Assembly (NCBI GenBank): GCA_934394855.1
Contig: CAKRRH010000017.1
Location: forward strand, 1-40,483
Direction of reading: 5' to 3'
From: an uncultured Eubacteriales bacterium
GTDB taxonomy: Bacteria; Bacillota; Clostridia; Oscillospirales; Acutalibacteraceae
Length of the DNA stretch: 40,483 nucleotides
In this document: piece after piece, positions 32,951 through 40,483 of the stretch
Numbering within the stretch: the stretch's first letter is position 1
Layout: each line of letters opens with the position of its first letter
Translations under genes and position numbers: made by a program
Notes under the pieces: generated by a model
Seen by the model: only the letters and a program-made list of their open reading frames with translations
Databases searched by the model: none
What the model was told of the DNA's origin: nothing

Positions 32951-32971
32951 TCTTTCTTGTTTTGGAGTATA

Positions 32972-35089
32972 TTATTTTTTCTCGATGCTGTCAGTTCTGT
33001 AAATGAACTTCGTTGAGCCGCTCATGCTGTCGCTCTTGCCTGCGAATGATTCATATTCTTTAGATACATCAATCGTTGCACGAAGTCTTGTATAAATCGG
33101 ATCAATGTCGTTGTTGAACGAATTTGTCAGTTTAAGGATACCTTCGTCATAGAACTTCTGCATTCCCTCTGACAATGTCTTTGCACCGCCGTTGATCTGT
33201 TTAACGCCGTCAACAAGTGTTGCCGAACCGTTTGACAATTCCATTACGCCCGACAAAAGCTGTTTAGCATATTTGCTGAGCTCTTTAGCGCCGTCGTTGA
33301 GCTTTGCTGAACCGTCCTTGAGATCCTTTGCACCCTTTGCGGCTGTGTCAACACCTGCAGTATATTGATTGATTCCGTCGTAGAATTTCTTGAAGCTGTC
33401 AAGCTGTGTGAGCAATGATTCAAGGCTTGCTTTGCCGCTCTTTGCCTTTGTGACAGCCTCATTTATCTGAGTCTGAACCTTTTCGCTTGCCATGTTCTGC
33501 TCAATGAGTTCATTTTCCTTTTGCTCGACTGCTGCCAAGATTGTTGCTTTGATGCTGTCACTTGCCATTTGCTGATCGACAGCCGCCTCGATCTGAGCCT
33601 TTTGTGCGTCGCTGATGAGTCCTGCTTTAAGAGCCGCTTCATATTGCTCGGTCGTCATGTTGAGTGTTTTCAAAACGCCCTCAAGCACCTGAGCTTTAAC
33701 AGCTTGTGTGACGCCTGCTTTGATCGTTTCTTCGTTTTTCTTAACTTCTTCGGTTACGGTCTGTTTTGCAACGCTTGTTGCATATGCCTTGATTTTTGCT
33801 TCGTCAAGGTTATTGATTTGTTCGTTGAGTACCTTTGAATAATTATCAACGGTGAGCTTGTCGCATTTAAGTCCTGCTGCTGCGATTTGAGTATCTGCGG
33901 TTGAAAGCAAAGTATCAAATACCTGCTTTGCGCCGCCGCGAAGCTCGTCGCTGTTCTGGCTGAGTGTTGAAAGACCTGCATAGATTTGGGCTACGCCCGT
34001 GTTAAGGTCTGTTGAACCGCTTGCAAGCGAATCAGCGCCGTTTGAAATGCCTGTAGCGCCTGCAACAAGCGCCTGAACGCCGTTTACAAGATCGCCCGAT
34101 TTATTGAGCAATGTTGTGAGATAACCATAGAGTGATGATGAACCGTCAACAAGCTGTTTTGCTGAATCATCAAGTGTTTTGAGCTTATCTTTCAATTCGT
34201 CATATGTTTTAACATTATCAAGGTTGATTCCGTTAAATACATCGTTTGAAGCAAGTGTGAGCGTGGTAGCAAGTTCGAAATCGGTTACATCTGCTGTGAT
34301 TGTAACGCTGTCCGGAATTTCAAATTCATCTTTTGAGATTCCGAGGTTATCCTGCATTCCGGGGAGTGCGAAGCCGATTGCGATTGAACGGTCGCCGTCG
34401 CTGATGACTTTGCCGTTTGAGATTTCAACATTCTTGCACTTGTCGTTGTCAAGAATCAAGCCCGAAAGCATTGCGAACGGAACATAGATTTTTTCGTCCT
34501 TGCCGTCGATTGAAACGGTTTTATATTCGTTGTTCTTGTAGTTGAAAGTCATTTCAAGCTTGCCTGATTTTCCTGCAAGCTCATCGGTTGTTACCGATTT
34601 GCCGTCGAGTTTAAAGTTGATCGACATATCGACCGGCAACTGCTTGTCGATTGTGCCCTGATAATAAACATCGTCGCCTTCAGCGTCCCAAACATAGCTG
34701 TCGCCGTCCATTTTGTAGGTGTTGTCGTTCTTAACATTCTCAACATCTTTAAGCTCCGACTTATCGATTATTGTCTTTGCGGCGTCCGCATTTTTAAGAA
34801 GCTCGCTGACAATGATTTTCTTAACCGAACCGTCTGCTTTTGCGATTACATAAACGGTTTCCTGCTTGTCGGCATTAAGATTTTCAAAAATGCTGTCGAT
34901 TTGATCCTTTACGCTCTCAGAACTTGAATCCGATTTTGAAGCGTCGGCTGAATTTGAACCGTTGAGCTTTTCGGCGATTGCAAATACCGAATAGCCGCCG
35001 ACAATCGACAGTGTGAGCACCAAACAGGTGAGTGTAAGCGCCTGTTTTTTGAGCAGTTTATTCATTATTGCTTTAAGTTTGTTTTTCAT
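32972..35089 (-). CDS. Membrane-anchored coiled-coil partner of the MMPL transporter (YhgE/Pip-like)
   Basis: The 705-residue protein has a basic N-terminus, one membrane helix (about 16-40) and a long extracytoplasmic part. After a beta-rich region (about 75-290) come helical repeats of the LxxGxxxLxxGxxxL kind (VDGSSSLYGYL, LASGSTDLNTGVAQIYAGL, LKDGSAKLNDGAKEL, LVDGVKQINGGAKTL), typical of YhgE/Pip and related tape-measure proteins. Unlike YhgE it has no C-terminal membrane domain. It starts 5 bases after the MMPL gene, so the two proteins very likely form one export complex across the envelope. Substrate unknown. Confidence 0.82.
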   Translation of the reverse strand: MKNKLKAIMNKLLKKQALTLTCLVLTLSIVGGYSVFAIAEKLNGSNSADASKSDSSSESVKDQIDSIFENLNADKQETVYVIAKADGSVKKIIVSELLKNADAAKTIIDKSELKDVENVKNDNTYKMDGDSYVWDAEGDDVYYQGTIDKQLPVDMSINFKLDGKSVTTDELAGKSGKLEMTFNYKNNEYKTVSIDGKDEKIYVPFAMLSGLILDNDKCKNVEISNGKVISDGDRSIAIGFALPGMQDNLGISKDEFEIPDSVTITADVTDFELATTLTLASNDVFNGINLDNVKTYDELKDKLKTLDDSAKQLVDGSSSLYGYLTTLLNKSGDLVNGVQALVAGATGISNGADSLASGSTDLNTGVAQIYAGLSTLSQNSDELRGGAKQVFDTLLSTADTQIAAAGLKCDKLTVDNYSKVLNEQINNLDEAKIKAYATSVAKQTVTEEVKKNEETIKAGVTQAVKAQVLEGVLKTLNMTTEQYEAALKAGLISDAQKAQIEAAVDQQMASDSIKATILAAVEQKENELIEQNMASEKVQTQINEAVTKAKSGKASLESLLTQLDSFKKFYDGINQYTAGVDTAAKGAKDLKDGSAKLNDGAKELSKYAKQLLSGVMELSNGSATLVDGVKQINGGAKTLSEGMQKFYDEGILKLTNSFNNDIDPIYTRLRATIDVSKEYESFAGKSDSMSGSTKFIYRTDSIEKK

Positions 35090-35094
35090 TGCTC

Positions 35095-37203
35095 TTAGTC
35101 CTTTCTCATAGTTGTATCGGTCAAGGTCTTTTTGGATTTATCAATGAATCCGAGACCTGTGTGAATTATTACTTTATCAAGCAACAACAGCATTGACGGC
35201 AAAATCAAGATTACCGCTAACATACTGATGATTGCGCCTCGTGCCATTAACATACAAAGCGACGAGATGATGTCAACCTGCGAATAGAGCCCGACGCCGA
35301 AGGTGGCGGCGAAGAATCCGAGTGCGCTGACCAGGATCGACGGGATCGAGGTTGAAAGTGCAGTCTGAACAGCGGCGTGTTTGTCTGCGCCTCTGAAACG
35401 CTCTTTCTTATATCGTGTGGTCATCAAAATCGCATAGTCAACCGTCGCGCCAAGCTGAATCGTACTGATACAGATAGGTCCGATGAACGGAAGCGCCGTT
35501 CCTGTATAATATGGAATTCCGAGGTTGATGAAGATGGCAAATTCGATTACCGCTACGAGAATGAACGGAAGTGAAATGCTTCTGAGTACAAGACCGATAA
35601 TTACGAATATTGCAATGATTGAGATTGTGTTTACAACATCAAAGTCGTGGTCTGTTACGGTGATAAGGTCCTTTGTGCAAGGCGCTTCACCGATGAGCAT
35701 TCCGTTTTTGTCATATTTTTTGATTATCGTGTTAATATCGGTTATCTGCTCGTTTACTTCGTCAGTTGCGGTTTTATATTCGCTCATTACAAGCATTAAC
35801 TGATATTTGTCGCTTTTAAGGATTTTTGTGATTGAATCCGGAACAACTTCTTGCGGTACCGCCGAGCCGAGCAATGAATCAAATCCGACAGCCGCCTTTA
35901 CACCCTTGACATCATTGATTTCAGAGAGCATCTTTTTGGCGTCTTTCGCTTTCATGTTGCTGTCGCAAAGAATCATGTGGGTTGAGGACATATTGAACTT
36001 GTCCTGAAGCTTTGAGTTTGAAACAACATAATCCATGTCCTTCGGAAGCGCTTCGGTCATGTCATAATATTTTGCGGTGTTCATATATCCGAAAACAGAC
36101 GGAATGAGAACTACTGCAAATATGAGAATGAAGATGAGCGGCTTTTTGAGAAGCGTTGCGCTGAGCTTGTCAAAGCTCGGAAGCAGGTTTTTATGTTTCG
36201 TCTTTTCAATCGGCTTATCAAGAATCAAGATCATTGCCGGCAAGGTTGTAAGACAACCGATTACACCGAGCAATACGCCCTTAGCCATTACGATGCCAAG
36301 GTCAACGCCGAGTGTGAAGCTCATGAAGCAAAGTGCAATGAATCCGGCGATCGTTGTGATTGACGAACCCGTAACGGAAGTGAGCGTTGCGCCGATTGCG
36401 TGAGCCATTGCTCGTTTCGAGTCGCCGTTAAATCTGATTTTTTGCTCCGAATATGAATGCCACAGGAAGATTGAATAGTCCATTGTGACGGCAAGCTGTA
36501 ATACCGCTGCAAGCGCTTTGGTTATGTACGAAATCTCTCCAATGAAGTAGTTTGAACCGAGGTTCAGGAGAATCGACATACCGATGCTTGCGAGGAACAA
36601 AAACGGAATCAGCCATGAGTCCATCAGCAGCATCATAACTATTACGCACATTCCGACCGCGATCAGAATATATATCGGCTCTTCCTGCTCGCACAGGTTT
36701 TTAAGGTCTGTTACAAGCGCCGACATACCCGTTACAAAGCACTGCTTGCCGCAGATATTTCGTATTTCGGTGATTGCGTCGATTGTTTCATCGGCTGAGG
36801 TTGAGGTATTAAAGAATACCGCTACAAGCGTTGAACCGTCTTTGTTAAACGCTTCGTAATATTTATCCGGAATAACCTCCATCGGGATCGACAAGTCTGC
36901 AATGCTGTCATACCAGATGACTGATTCAACATTTTTGACTTGTTTTATCTTATCCTCAAGGGCGGATACCTGTTTCGGTTCCATTCCGTCTACTACAATG
37001 ATCGAAAAAGCACCCTTATGAAAATCATCAAGCAAAATGTCCTGACCCTGAACCGTTTCCATGTCGCTCGGCAGATAGGTGAGCATATCGTAATTGATAC
37101 GAGTGTTCAACATACCGAATACTGACGGAATCATTAGGGCGATTGCAAGTATGATTATAGGAATTCTGAACTTTACGACCAGTTTTCCGAACTTAACTCC
37201 CAT
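35095..37203 (-). CDS. MMPL/RND family transporter
   Basis: This 702-residue polytopic protein has the duplicated RND layout: a membrane helix, an external loop domain and five more helices, repeated twice (first helix at about 12-32; second half starting near 350). Segments such as DYSIFLWHSY and VDYAILMTTRYKKERFRGADKHAAV carry the Asp-Tyr pair of the proton-relay region. Gram-positive members export lipids or hydrophobic compounds. It is between the DUF308 gene (28 bases upstream) and its coiled-coil partner (5 bases downstream). The upstream TetR gene suggests induction by a ligand. Confidence 0.93.
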   Translation of the reverse strand: MGVKFGKLVVKFRIPIIILAIALMIPSVFGMLNTRINYDMLTYLPSDMETVQGQDILLDDFHKGAFSIIVVDGMEPKQVSALEDKIKQVKNVESVIWYDSIADLSIPMEVIPDKYYEAFNKDGSTLVAVFFNTSTSADETIDAITEIRNICGKQCFVTGMSALVTDLKNLCEQEEPIYILIAVGMCVIVMMLLMDSWLIPFLFLASIGMSILLNLGSNYFIGEISYITKALAAVLQLAVTMDYSIFLWHSYSEQKIRFNGDSKRAMAHAIGATLTSVTGSSITTIAGFIALCFMSFTLGVDLGIVMAKGVLLGVIGCLTTLPAMILILDKPIEKTKHKNLLPSFDKLSATLLKKPLIFILIFAVVLIPSVFGYMNTAKYYDMTEALPKDMDYVVSNSKLQDKFNMSSTHMILCDSNMKAKDAKKMLSEINDVKGVKAAVGFDSLLGSAVPQEVVPDSITKILKSDKYQLMLVMSEYKTATDEVNEQITDINTIIKKYDKNGMLIGEAPCTKDLITVTDHDFDVVNTISIIAIFVIIGLVLRSISLPFILVAVIEFAIFINLGIPYYTGTALPFIGPICISTIQLGATVDYAILMTTRYKKERFRGADKHAAVQTALSTSIPSILVSALGFFAATFGVGLYSQVDIISSLCMLMARGAIISMLAVILILPSMLLLLDKVIIHTGLGFIDKSKKTLTDTTMRKD

Positions 37204-37231
37204 AAATGTATTTCCTTTCTGATGATTGAGT

Positions 37232-37804
37232 TTATTCTTCGATTGATTTGAATTGTTTTACAAGCTTAACGGTATAAATTGCAACATAGAGATTTTCGAT
37301 TCCGTCAAGGACGAGCGCAATTCCGCAAAGAACGGTCACAGCAACCATTGAGCCGAGCGGATTGAATACAAGAAGCAGACCCGCCAGGGTTGTGAACAGC
37401 GCAAAAATCAAAATCATCCACCAATATTGCATTCCGAACTGTCTTGCGTCTTTTGCGGTTTGAAGCTTAAACGCACCGTCTACGATAACAAATACGCCAA
37501 CCAAAATGTTAATCAGTTTTAACATATCGAGTGGGTGGAAGAAGAGCAAAAGTCCCATTATTACCGTAAACAGACCGAGCGCAAAATCAAACTGAAACGC
37601 AAGCCCGTAAGCGTCGTTGACAAAATATGCGATGAATTTCACAATGCCGCAGCAAAGCAAAATCGCACCGATAATTTTTGCGGCAAGCTCAATTTGCGTT
37701 TCTCTCATAAACATCAGCAAAACACCGAGTGCAATCAGCACGATCGAATATGTGATGTACGCAATTTTCGCTTTTTTTACTGAACTTCGACGCTTATCAT
37801 TCAT
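37232..37804 (-). CDS. HdeD/DUF308 family membrane protein
   Basis: A 190-residue protein with six membrane helices in three hairpins and the repeated pattern typical of DUF308 (GVLLMFMRETQIELAAKIIGAILLCCGIVKF and its repeats). Its biochemical function is not known; HdeD in enteric bacteria is linked to acid resistance. It is the first gene of the operon with the MMPL transporter. The ATG has AAAGGAGTG, and a 7-codon frame ends on its start codon. Confidence 0.85.
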   Translation of the reverse strand: MNDKRRSSVKKAKIAYITYSIVLIALGVLLMFMRETQIELAAKIIGAILLCCGIVKFIAYFVNDAYGLAFQFDFALGLFTVIMGLLLFFHPLDMLKLINILVGVFVIVDGAFKLQTAKDARQFGMQYWWMILIFALFTTLAGLLLVFNPLGSMVAVTVLCGIALVLDGIENLYVAIYTVKLVKQFKSIEE

Positions 37805-37824
37805 AATATCACTCCTTTAAACAC
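37801..37824 (-). CDS. Possible 7-codon leader frame coupled to the DUF308 gene
   Basis: A GTG start follows AAAAGGAG by 6 bases and reads seven codons (VFKGVIL) to a TGA that overlaps the ATG of the DUF308 gene. Two ribosome binding sites in tandem are unusual; this may be chance. Confidence 0.22.
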   Translation of the reverse strand: MFKGVIL

Positions 37825-37847
37825 AAATTGCTCCTTTTACGCTATTT

Positions 37848-37876
37848 ATTATATATATCCGAAAGCAAAATTGAAA
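37848..37876 (-). promoter_or_regulatory. Weak promoter candidate of the DUF308-MMPL operon
   Basis: On the minus strand TTTCAA, 17 bases, TATAAT. The -10 is perfect and the -35 poor, as expected for a regulated promoter. It is separated from the TetR gene by two terminators. Confidence 0.4.
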
Positions 37877-37886
37877 CAAACAAAAA

Positions 37887-37919
37887 AGGCGCCGTGTCGA
37901 ATTTTCCGACACAACGCTT
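37887..37919 (-). terminator. Second terminator between tetR-type gene and transporter operon
   Basis: Read on the minus strand, GCGTTGTGTCG pairs with CGACACGGCGC (with two G-U pairs) around GAAAATT, followed by six T. It backs up the hairpin at 37931. Confidence 0.75.
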
Positions 37920-37930
37920 TGACTATTGAA

Positions 37931-37962
37931 AAATCCGACAAACAGCAGCATTTGTCGGATTT
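37931..37962 (-). terminator. Intrinsic terminator of the TetR-type gene
   Basis: A perfect 12-bp stem, AAATCCGACAAA with TTTGTCGGATTT, with an 8-base loop; on the minus strand TTTTT follows. It is 16 bases past the stop codon. Confidence 0.88.
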
Positions 37963-37978
37963 AACGAGCATATTTGAT

Positions 37979-38539
37979 TTATTTGTTTTCCGCCGCTTTT
38001 TCAAGCATTGAATGAATGTTACCTTCAAGCAAAACGCCGAGCCTTGCGAGCTTTTGTTTTGCGTCGGTTTTCATTCCCGATTCAAGCCAGTTTAAAATCA
38101 GCCCGACAAGCATTGATTTATATACCTCAATAATCAATTCTTTATCAAATTCGCTGACGGACAGCGTGCCGATTTGTGATTTGATTGCAACTTTGATTAC
38201 ATTTTCAACTATTTTGTATAAATATTTTTCGAGCATCTCACGGGACACGGAATTATATATGTGATAAATCGCCTTTCGGTTATCTAACGCAAAAGAGGCG
38301 GCATGATAAAATCCCTCAAGCCAGTTGTTGTAATCGCCGTAGTTTTCGATTGCGGTCTCGGTTTCTTCAAACAAAACGTGCTCAAGCAGCGCATAAATAT
38401 CTTCAAAATAGTAATAAAATGTGGAACGGTTGATTCCGCATTCGTCCACAAGATCCTTGACGGTGATTTTGTCAAGCGGCTTTTGGTTCAGCAGTTTAAT
38501 GAATGTGTCGGTAATTGCTTTTTCGGTAAACGACGGCAT
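37979..38539 (-). CDS. TetR family transcriptional regulator
   Basis: The 186-residue protein has the N-terminal helix-turn-helix (TVKDLVDECGINRSTFYYYF, about 25-44) and a helical ligand domain resembling the DhaS/TetR_C group. The start has AGGTGG. It is transcribed in the same direction as, and directly upstream of, the DUF308/MMPL/coiled-coil genes but is cut off from them by two terminators, so it is a separate unit that probably represses that operon. Two direct repeats lie directly upstream of its start. Confidence 0.9.
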   Translation of the reverse strand: MPSFTEKAITDTFIKLLNQKPLDKITVKDLVDECGINRSTFYYYFEDIYALLEHVLFEETETAIENYGDYNNWLEGFYHAASFALDNRKAIYHIYNSVSREMLEKYLYKIVENVIKVAIKSQIGTLSVSEFDKELIIEVYKSMLVGLILNWLESGMKTDAKQKLARLGVLLEGNIHSMLEKAAENK

Positions 38540-38555
38540 ATATCCACCTCTTTTT

Positions 38556-38573
38556 ATGTGTATATAATGTGTA
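38556..38573. repeat. Direct repeats upstream of the TetR-type gene
   Basis: ATGTGTA, TATA, ATGTGTA: two identical 7-mers 11 bases apart, about one helix turn, in the likely promoter. They could be part of an autoregulatory site. Confidence 0.3.
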
Positions 38574-38576
38574 ATT

Positions 38577-39224
38577 TTATATAATGCTGATTATCTGCGA
38601 AATGTCGTCAAGCACACGGACCGAATATCCGTCATATTGCGGCAGTTTTTCAAGGTCGCTCTTTTTCTGGTGACCTTTGGCTATCAAAATGCAGTCGCAG
38701 CCCGCACCTTTTGCCGTGTTATAATCTGAAATCGAGTCGCCGATATATACGGGACAACCGCTCAATTTTGCATGGTCGGTGATTCGTTTTGCACGATCGG
38801 TCTTTGAGCCGCATAAAATGTCGCCCGCACCGCTGATTTCATCAAAATAGGGCGCAATGTTGAATAGGTTGACATCACGCACGAGCGCTGACTGCTCGAA
38901 TGACGAAACGATATATTGATGAGCGCCGATTGATTTAAGATGATTCAAAACATCTTCGGCGCCGTTTTGCAGCTTTAGTTTGCCAAGCCGTTTTGCATAG
39001 CCGCTTTGAAAATGGGAAAGAATTTCGGTGAGCGGATGAACGGACAAATCGATCATTCTGCCGTAATATTCCTCCATTGACGGAGTTATCACATCAAGAT
39101 ATTCCTGTCTGTCCGTTGTCGGCAGACCATATGATCTCAGGGTGTCGTTGACGCATTCGACGGTGACATCAACATCGTCAACCAGCGTGCCGTTCCAATC
39201 CCATATTATATGTGTGTAATTCAT
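38577..39224 (-). CDS. HAD superfamily phosphatase (phosphoglycolate phosphatase-like)
   Basis: A 215-residue cytosolic hydrolase. Motif I is DWNGT (Asp9 nucleophile; the second acidic position is Asn11, an exchange seen in a subgroup of HAD proteins). Motif II is IVSSFE, motif III is around SKTDRAKRI, and motif IV is YIGDSISDYNTAK. A helical cap lies between motifs I and II. Its start overlaps the metA stop by 4 bases, so it is translationally coupled to methionine synthesis genes. The substrate is not predictable from this. Confidence 0.9.
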   Translation of the reverse strand: MNYTHIIWDWNGTLVDDVDVTVECVNDTLRSYGLPTTDRQEYLDVITPSMEEYYGRMIDLSVHPLTEILSHFQSGYAKRLGKLKLQNGAEDVLNHLKSIGAHQYIVSSFEQSALVRDVNLFNIAPYFDEISGAGDILCGSKTDRAKRITDHAKLSGCPVYIGDSISDYNTAKGAGCDCILIAKGHQKKSDLEKLPQYDGYSVRVLDDISQIISII

Positions 39225-40159
39225 GAATGAATTTCCTCATCAAGCTGAAGCTCGGACAAATCATAGGGTGTATGCTGATAGACAATGTAGTTGAGCCAGT
39301 TCGAGAAAAGAAGCGACGCCCCCGAACGCCAATTCATCAGCGGCGTTTTTGTCGGGTCATCATCTGGAAAATAATTTTTCGGCATTTGAATGTCGATTCC
39401 TTTTTTGAGATCACGCATATATTCGGCCGCAAGAGTTGTTCGGTCATATTCCGAATGACCCGTGATGAAGAATTTGCGGCAGGCGTGGTCGGCACATATA
39501 TGGATTCCTGCTTCCTCGGAATAGGTCAGAACATCAAGCTCACGCACGGCACGAATATCCTCAGGCGCATTTGTGGTGTTGCGTGAATGCGGCATATAGA
39601 AAGTGTCGTCAAAGCCGCGGAGAAGCGGATGATTCGGAATCAGCGTTTTATGCTTGAATACGCCGAAGAGTTTGTGCGGCAAAAGATGTTTTTTAACACC
39701 ATAGTGATAATAGAGTCCTGCCTGAGCGCCCCAACAGATATACATTGTGGAATAAACGTGCTGTTCGGACCATTTTAAGATTTCGCAAAGCTCGTCCCAA
39801 TAGTCAACCTCTTCAAATTCCAAAAGCTCAACGGGTGCGCCTGTGACGATCATTCCGTCAAAGCGCTCGTTTTTGATGTCGTCGAATGTTTTATAAAAAT
39901 TGAGCAGGTGTTCCTTTGAAACATTTTTGCTCTTGTGAGTCGCTGTTTGCAAAAGTTCTATTTCAATATGAAGCGGAGTGTTGCCGAGCAGTCTCAAAAG
40001 CTGGGTTTCCGTTTCGATTTTTGTCGGCATTAGGTTTAAAATTAAAATTTTAAGCGGACGAATATCCTGATGCATTGCCCGTGTTTCCGTCATTACAAAA
40101 ATGTTCTCGGTTTCGAGAATCTTCGTTGCGGGCAAGCTGTTAGGAACTTTAATCGGCAT
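39221..40159 (-). CDS. metA: Homoserine O-acetyltransferase, MetA fold
   Basis: This 312-residue enzyme activates homoserine for methionine synthesis. The fold and sequence are those of E. coli homoserine O-succinyltransferase, with the catalytic Cys142 (YICWGAQAG) and the conserved GHSEYD region. Residue 111 (TGAPVELLEF) is Glu, as in Bacillus cereus MetA, which uses acetyl-CoA; succinyl-specific enzymes have Gly there. Acetyl-homoserine is the substrate of the MetY in this window. The ATG at 40159 follows AAGGAAG; an upstream in-frame ATG at 40234 is rejected because the promoter lies between them. The HAD gene follows with a 4-base overlap. Confidence 0.94.
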   Translation of the reverse strand: MPIKVPNSLPATKILETENIFVMTETRAMHQDIRPLKILILNLMPTKIETETQLLRLLGNTPLHIEIELLQTATHKSKNVSKEHLLNFYKTFDDIKNERFDGMIVTGAPVELLEFEEVDYWDELCEILKWSEQHVYSTMYICWGAQAGLYYHYGVKKHLLPHKLFGVFKHKTLIPNHPLLRGFDDTFYMPHSRNTTNAPEDIRAVRELDVLTYSEEAGIHICADHACRKFFITGHSEYDRTTLAAEYMRDLKKGIDIQMPKNYFPDDDPTKTPLMNWRSGASLLFSNWLNYIVYQHTPYDLSELQLDEEIHS

Positions 40160-40192
40160 TTGTTTTTCTTCCTTGAATACATTATTTATTAT

Positions 40193-40221
40193 ATTATAAC
40201 AAAAACTGCTTGATTTTTCAA
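40193..40221 (-). promoter_or_regulatory. Sigma-A promoter of metA
   Basis: On the minus strand TTGAAA, 17 bases, TATAAT. The leader is only about 27 bases, too short for a SAM or T-box riboswitch. Confidence 0.78.
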
Positions 40222-40234
40222 CATCGATGTTCAT

Positions 40235-40430
40235 GACTTTTCAAAATTATATTATATAACTTTTGAAATGGGGATTGACGAGAATAAATCAGTGTGAAAA
40301 ATAACATATCCGCAGCTAAACGGCGGCAAACGGCTTGTTGAGAAGATGTTGCAATCGCTCTTTATGTGTCAATTTCAGGCGCATTTTAGCGGTTTTTTTA
40401 ATGTTTTTCAAAAAAAGTAAAAAAAGGGGG
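40235..40430. other. Gene-free right-hand region with weak secondary structure
   Basis: No convincing frame. On the plus strand CCGC...GCGG (about 40310-40327) and a long-range match of GCTAAA with TTTAGC (ending before TTTTTTT near 40400) could form a structured RNA with a terminator, possibly the tail of a small transcript; a weak TTGACG occurs at 40275. I cannot assign it. Confidence 0.25.
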
Positions 40431-40462
40431 TTGACAAGAGGGAGGTGATGTGGTATTATAAT
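40431..40462 (+). promoter_or_regulatory. Strong outward promoter at the right edge
   Basis: TTGACA, 17 bases, TATTAT, with an overlapping TATAAT three bases later. It reads out of the window; the gene it drives is not visible. Confidence 0.75.
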
Positions 40463-40483
40463 TGAGCGCCCTAAATGAGGGAG

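Noticed and set aside
33200..34120. Repeated motifs as a CRISPR-like or tandem DNA repeat
   Set aside because: The repetition is at the protein level (Gly/Leu heptad-like repeats of the coiled-coil partner protein); DNA units are neither identical nor evenly spaced.
40160..40260. SAM or T-box riboswitch before metA
   Set aside because: The promoter leaves a leader of only about 27 bases and none of the conserved SAM-I or T-box sequences is present.
40309..40377. A 22-codon frame on the minus strand (reads KLTHKERLQHLLNKPFAAV after its start)
   Set aside because: It looks protein-like but has no ribosome binding site, no promoter and no continuation in any frame; too little to call a gene or a remnant.

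Overview
The window looks like chromosomal DNA of an anaerobic gut or rumen Clostridium-class bacterium, probably Oscillospiraceae/Ruminococcaceae. This is inferred from a GH5 cellulase carrying a dockerin, a GGGtGRT-family protein, consensus sigma-A promoters with strong AGGAGG-type ribosome binding sites, and clostridial gene families throughout. No rRNA, tRNA, insertion sequence, prophage or CRISPR array was found.

Layout. (1) 3-1708, minus: a GGGtGRT protein and a NifU/IscU-like scaffold, one operon with a clear promoter. (2) 1857-7702, minus: alr, a GH2 beta-galactosidase, ung and uppP, tightly spaced behind one promoter. (3) 7908-9686, plus: a secreted GH5 cellulase with an N-terminal dockerin. 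(4) 9775-11028, minus: an orphan EctB-type aminotransferase; then a small GNAT gene. (5) 11893-14855: a sulfur amino-acid block with metY, an Rrf2 regulator and cysK. The cysK leader encodes a 19-residue peptide with four cysteines, and its promoter lies inside a 10-bp inverted repeat.

(6) 15083-26469, plus: the most interesting region. A consensus promoter leads into a c-di-GMP class I (GEMM) riboswitch whose 3' end overlaps an intrinsic terminator. Downstream are a membrane-anchored unknown protein, a 60-residue protein, a 7TM-type receptor with an HD-GYP phosphodiesterase domain, a 1009-residue membrane-anchored protein, a HEAT-repeat protein, a processive GT2 polysaccharide synthase, and a membrane-anchored TIM-barrel glycoside hydrolase. 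The 1009-residue protein is a paralogue of that hydrolase but lacks both apparent catalytic glutamates. I read this as a c-di-GMP-controlled exopolysaccharide system in which the messenger is sensed by RNA and destroyed by an enzyme of the same operon; the synthase has no PilZ domain.

(7) 26580-28043, plus: a coiled-coil protein with repeated SDFAD-like motifs, under its own promoter. (8) 28092-29423, minus: an S1-domain protein and a small unknown protein. (9) 29585-32749, plus: an FHA-RodA/FtsW fusion followed by a class B penicillin-binding protein, then a short apparent GNAT remnant. (10) 32972-38539, minus: a TetR regulator, then a DUF308/HdeD membrane protein, an MMPL/RND transporter and its extracytoplasmic partner. 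(11) 38577-40159, minus: metA (Glu111, so probably acetyl-CoA dependent, matching metY) and a HAD phosphatase. The right edge holds a strong outward promoter.

All functions are from reading motifs; no database search was run. Start sites were chosen by ribosome binding site spacing where several were possible.
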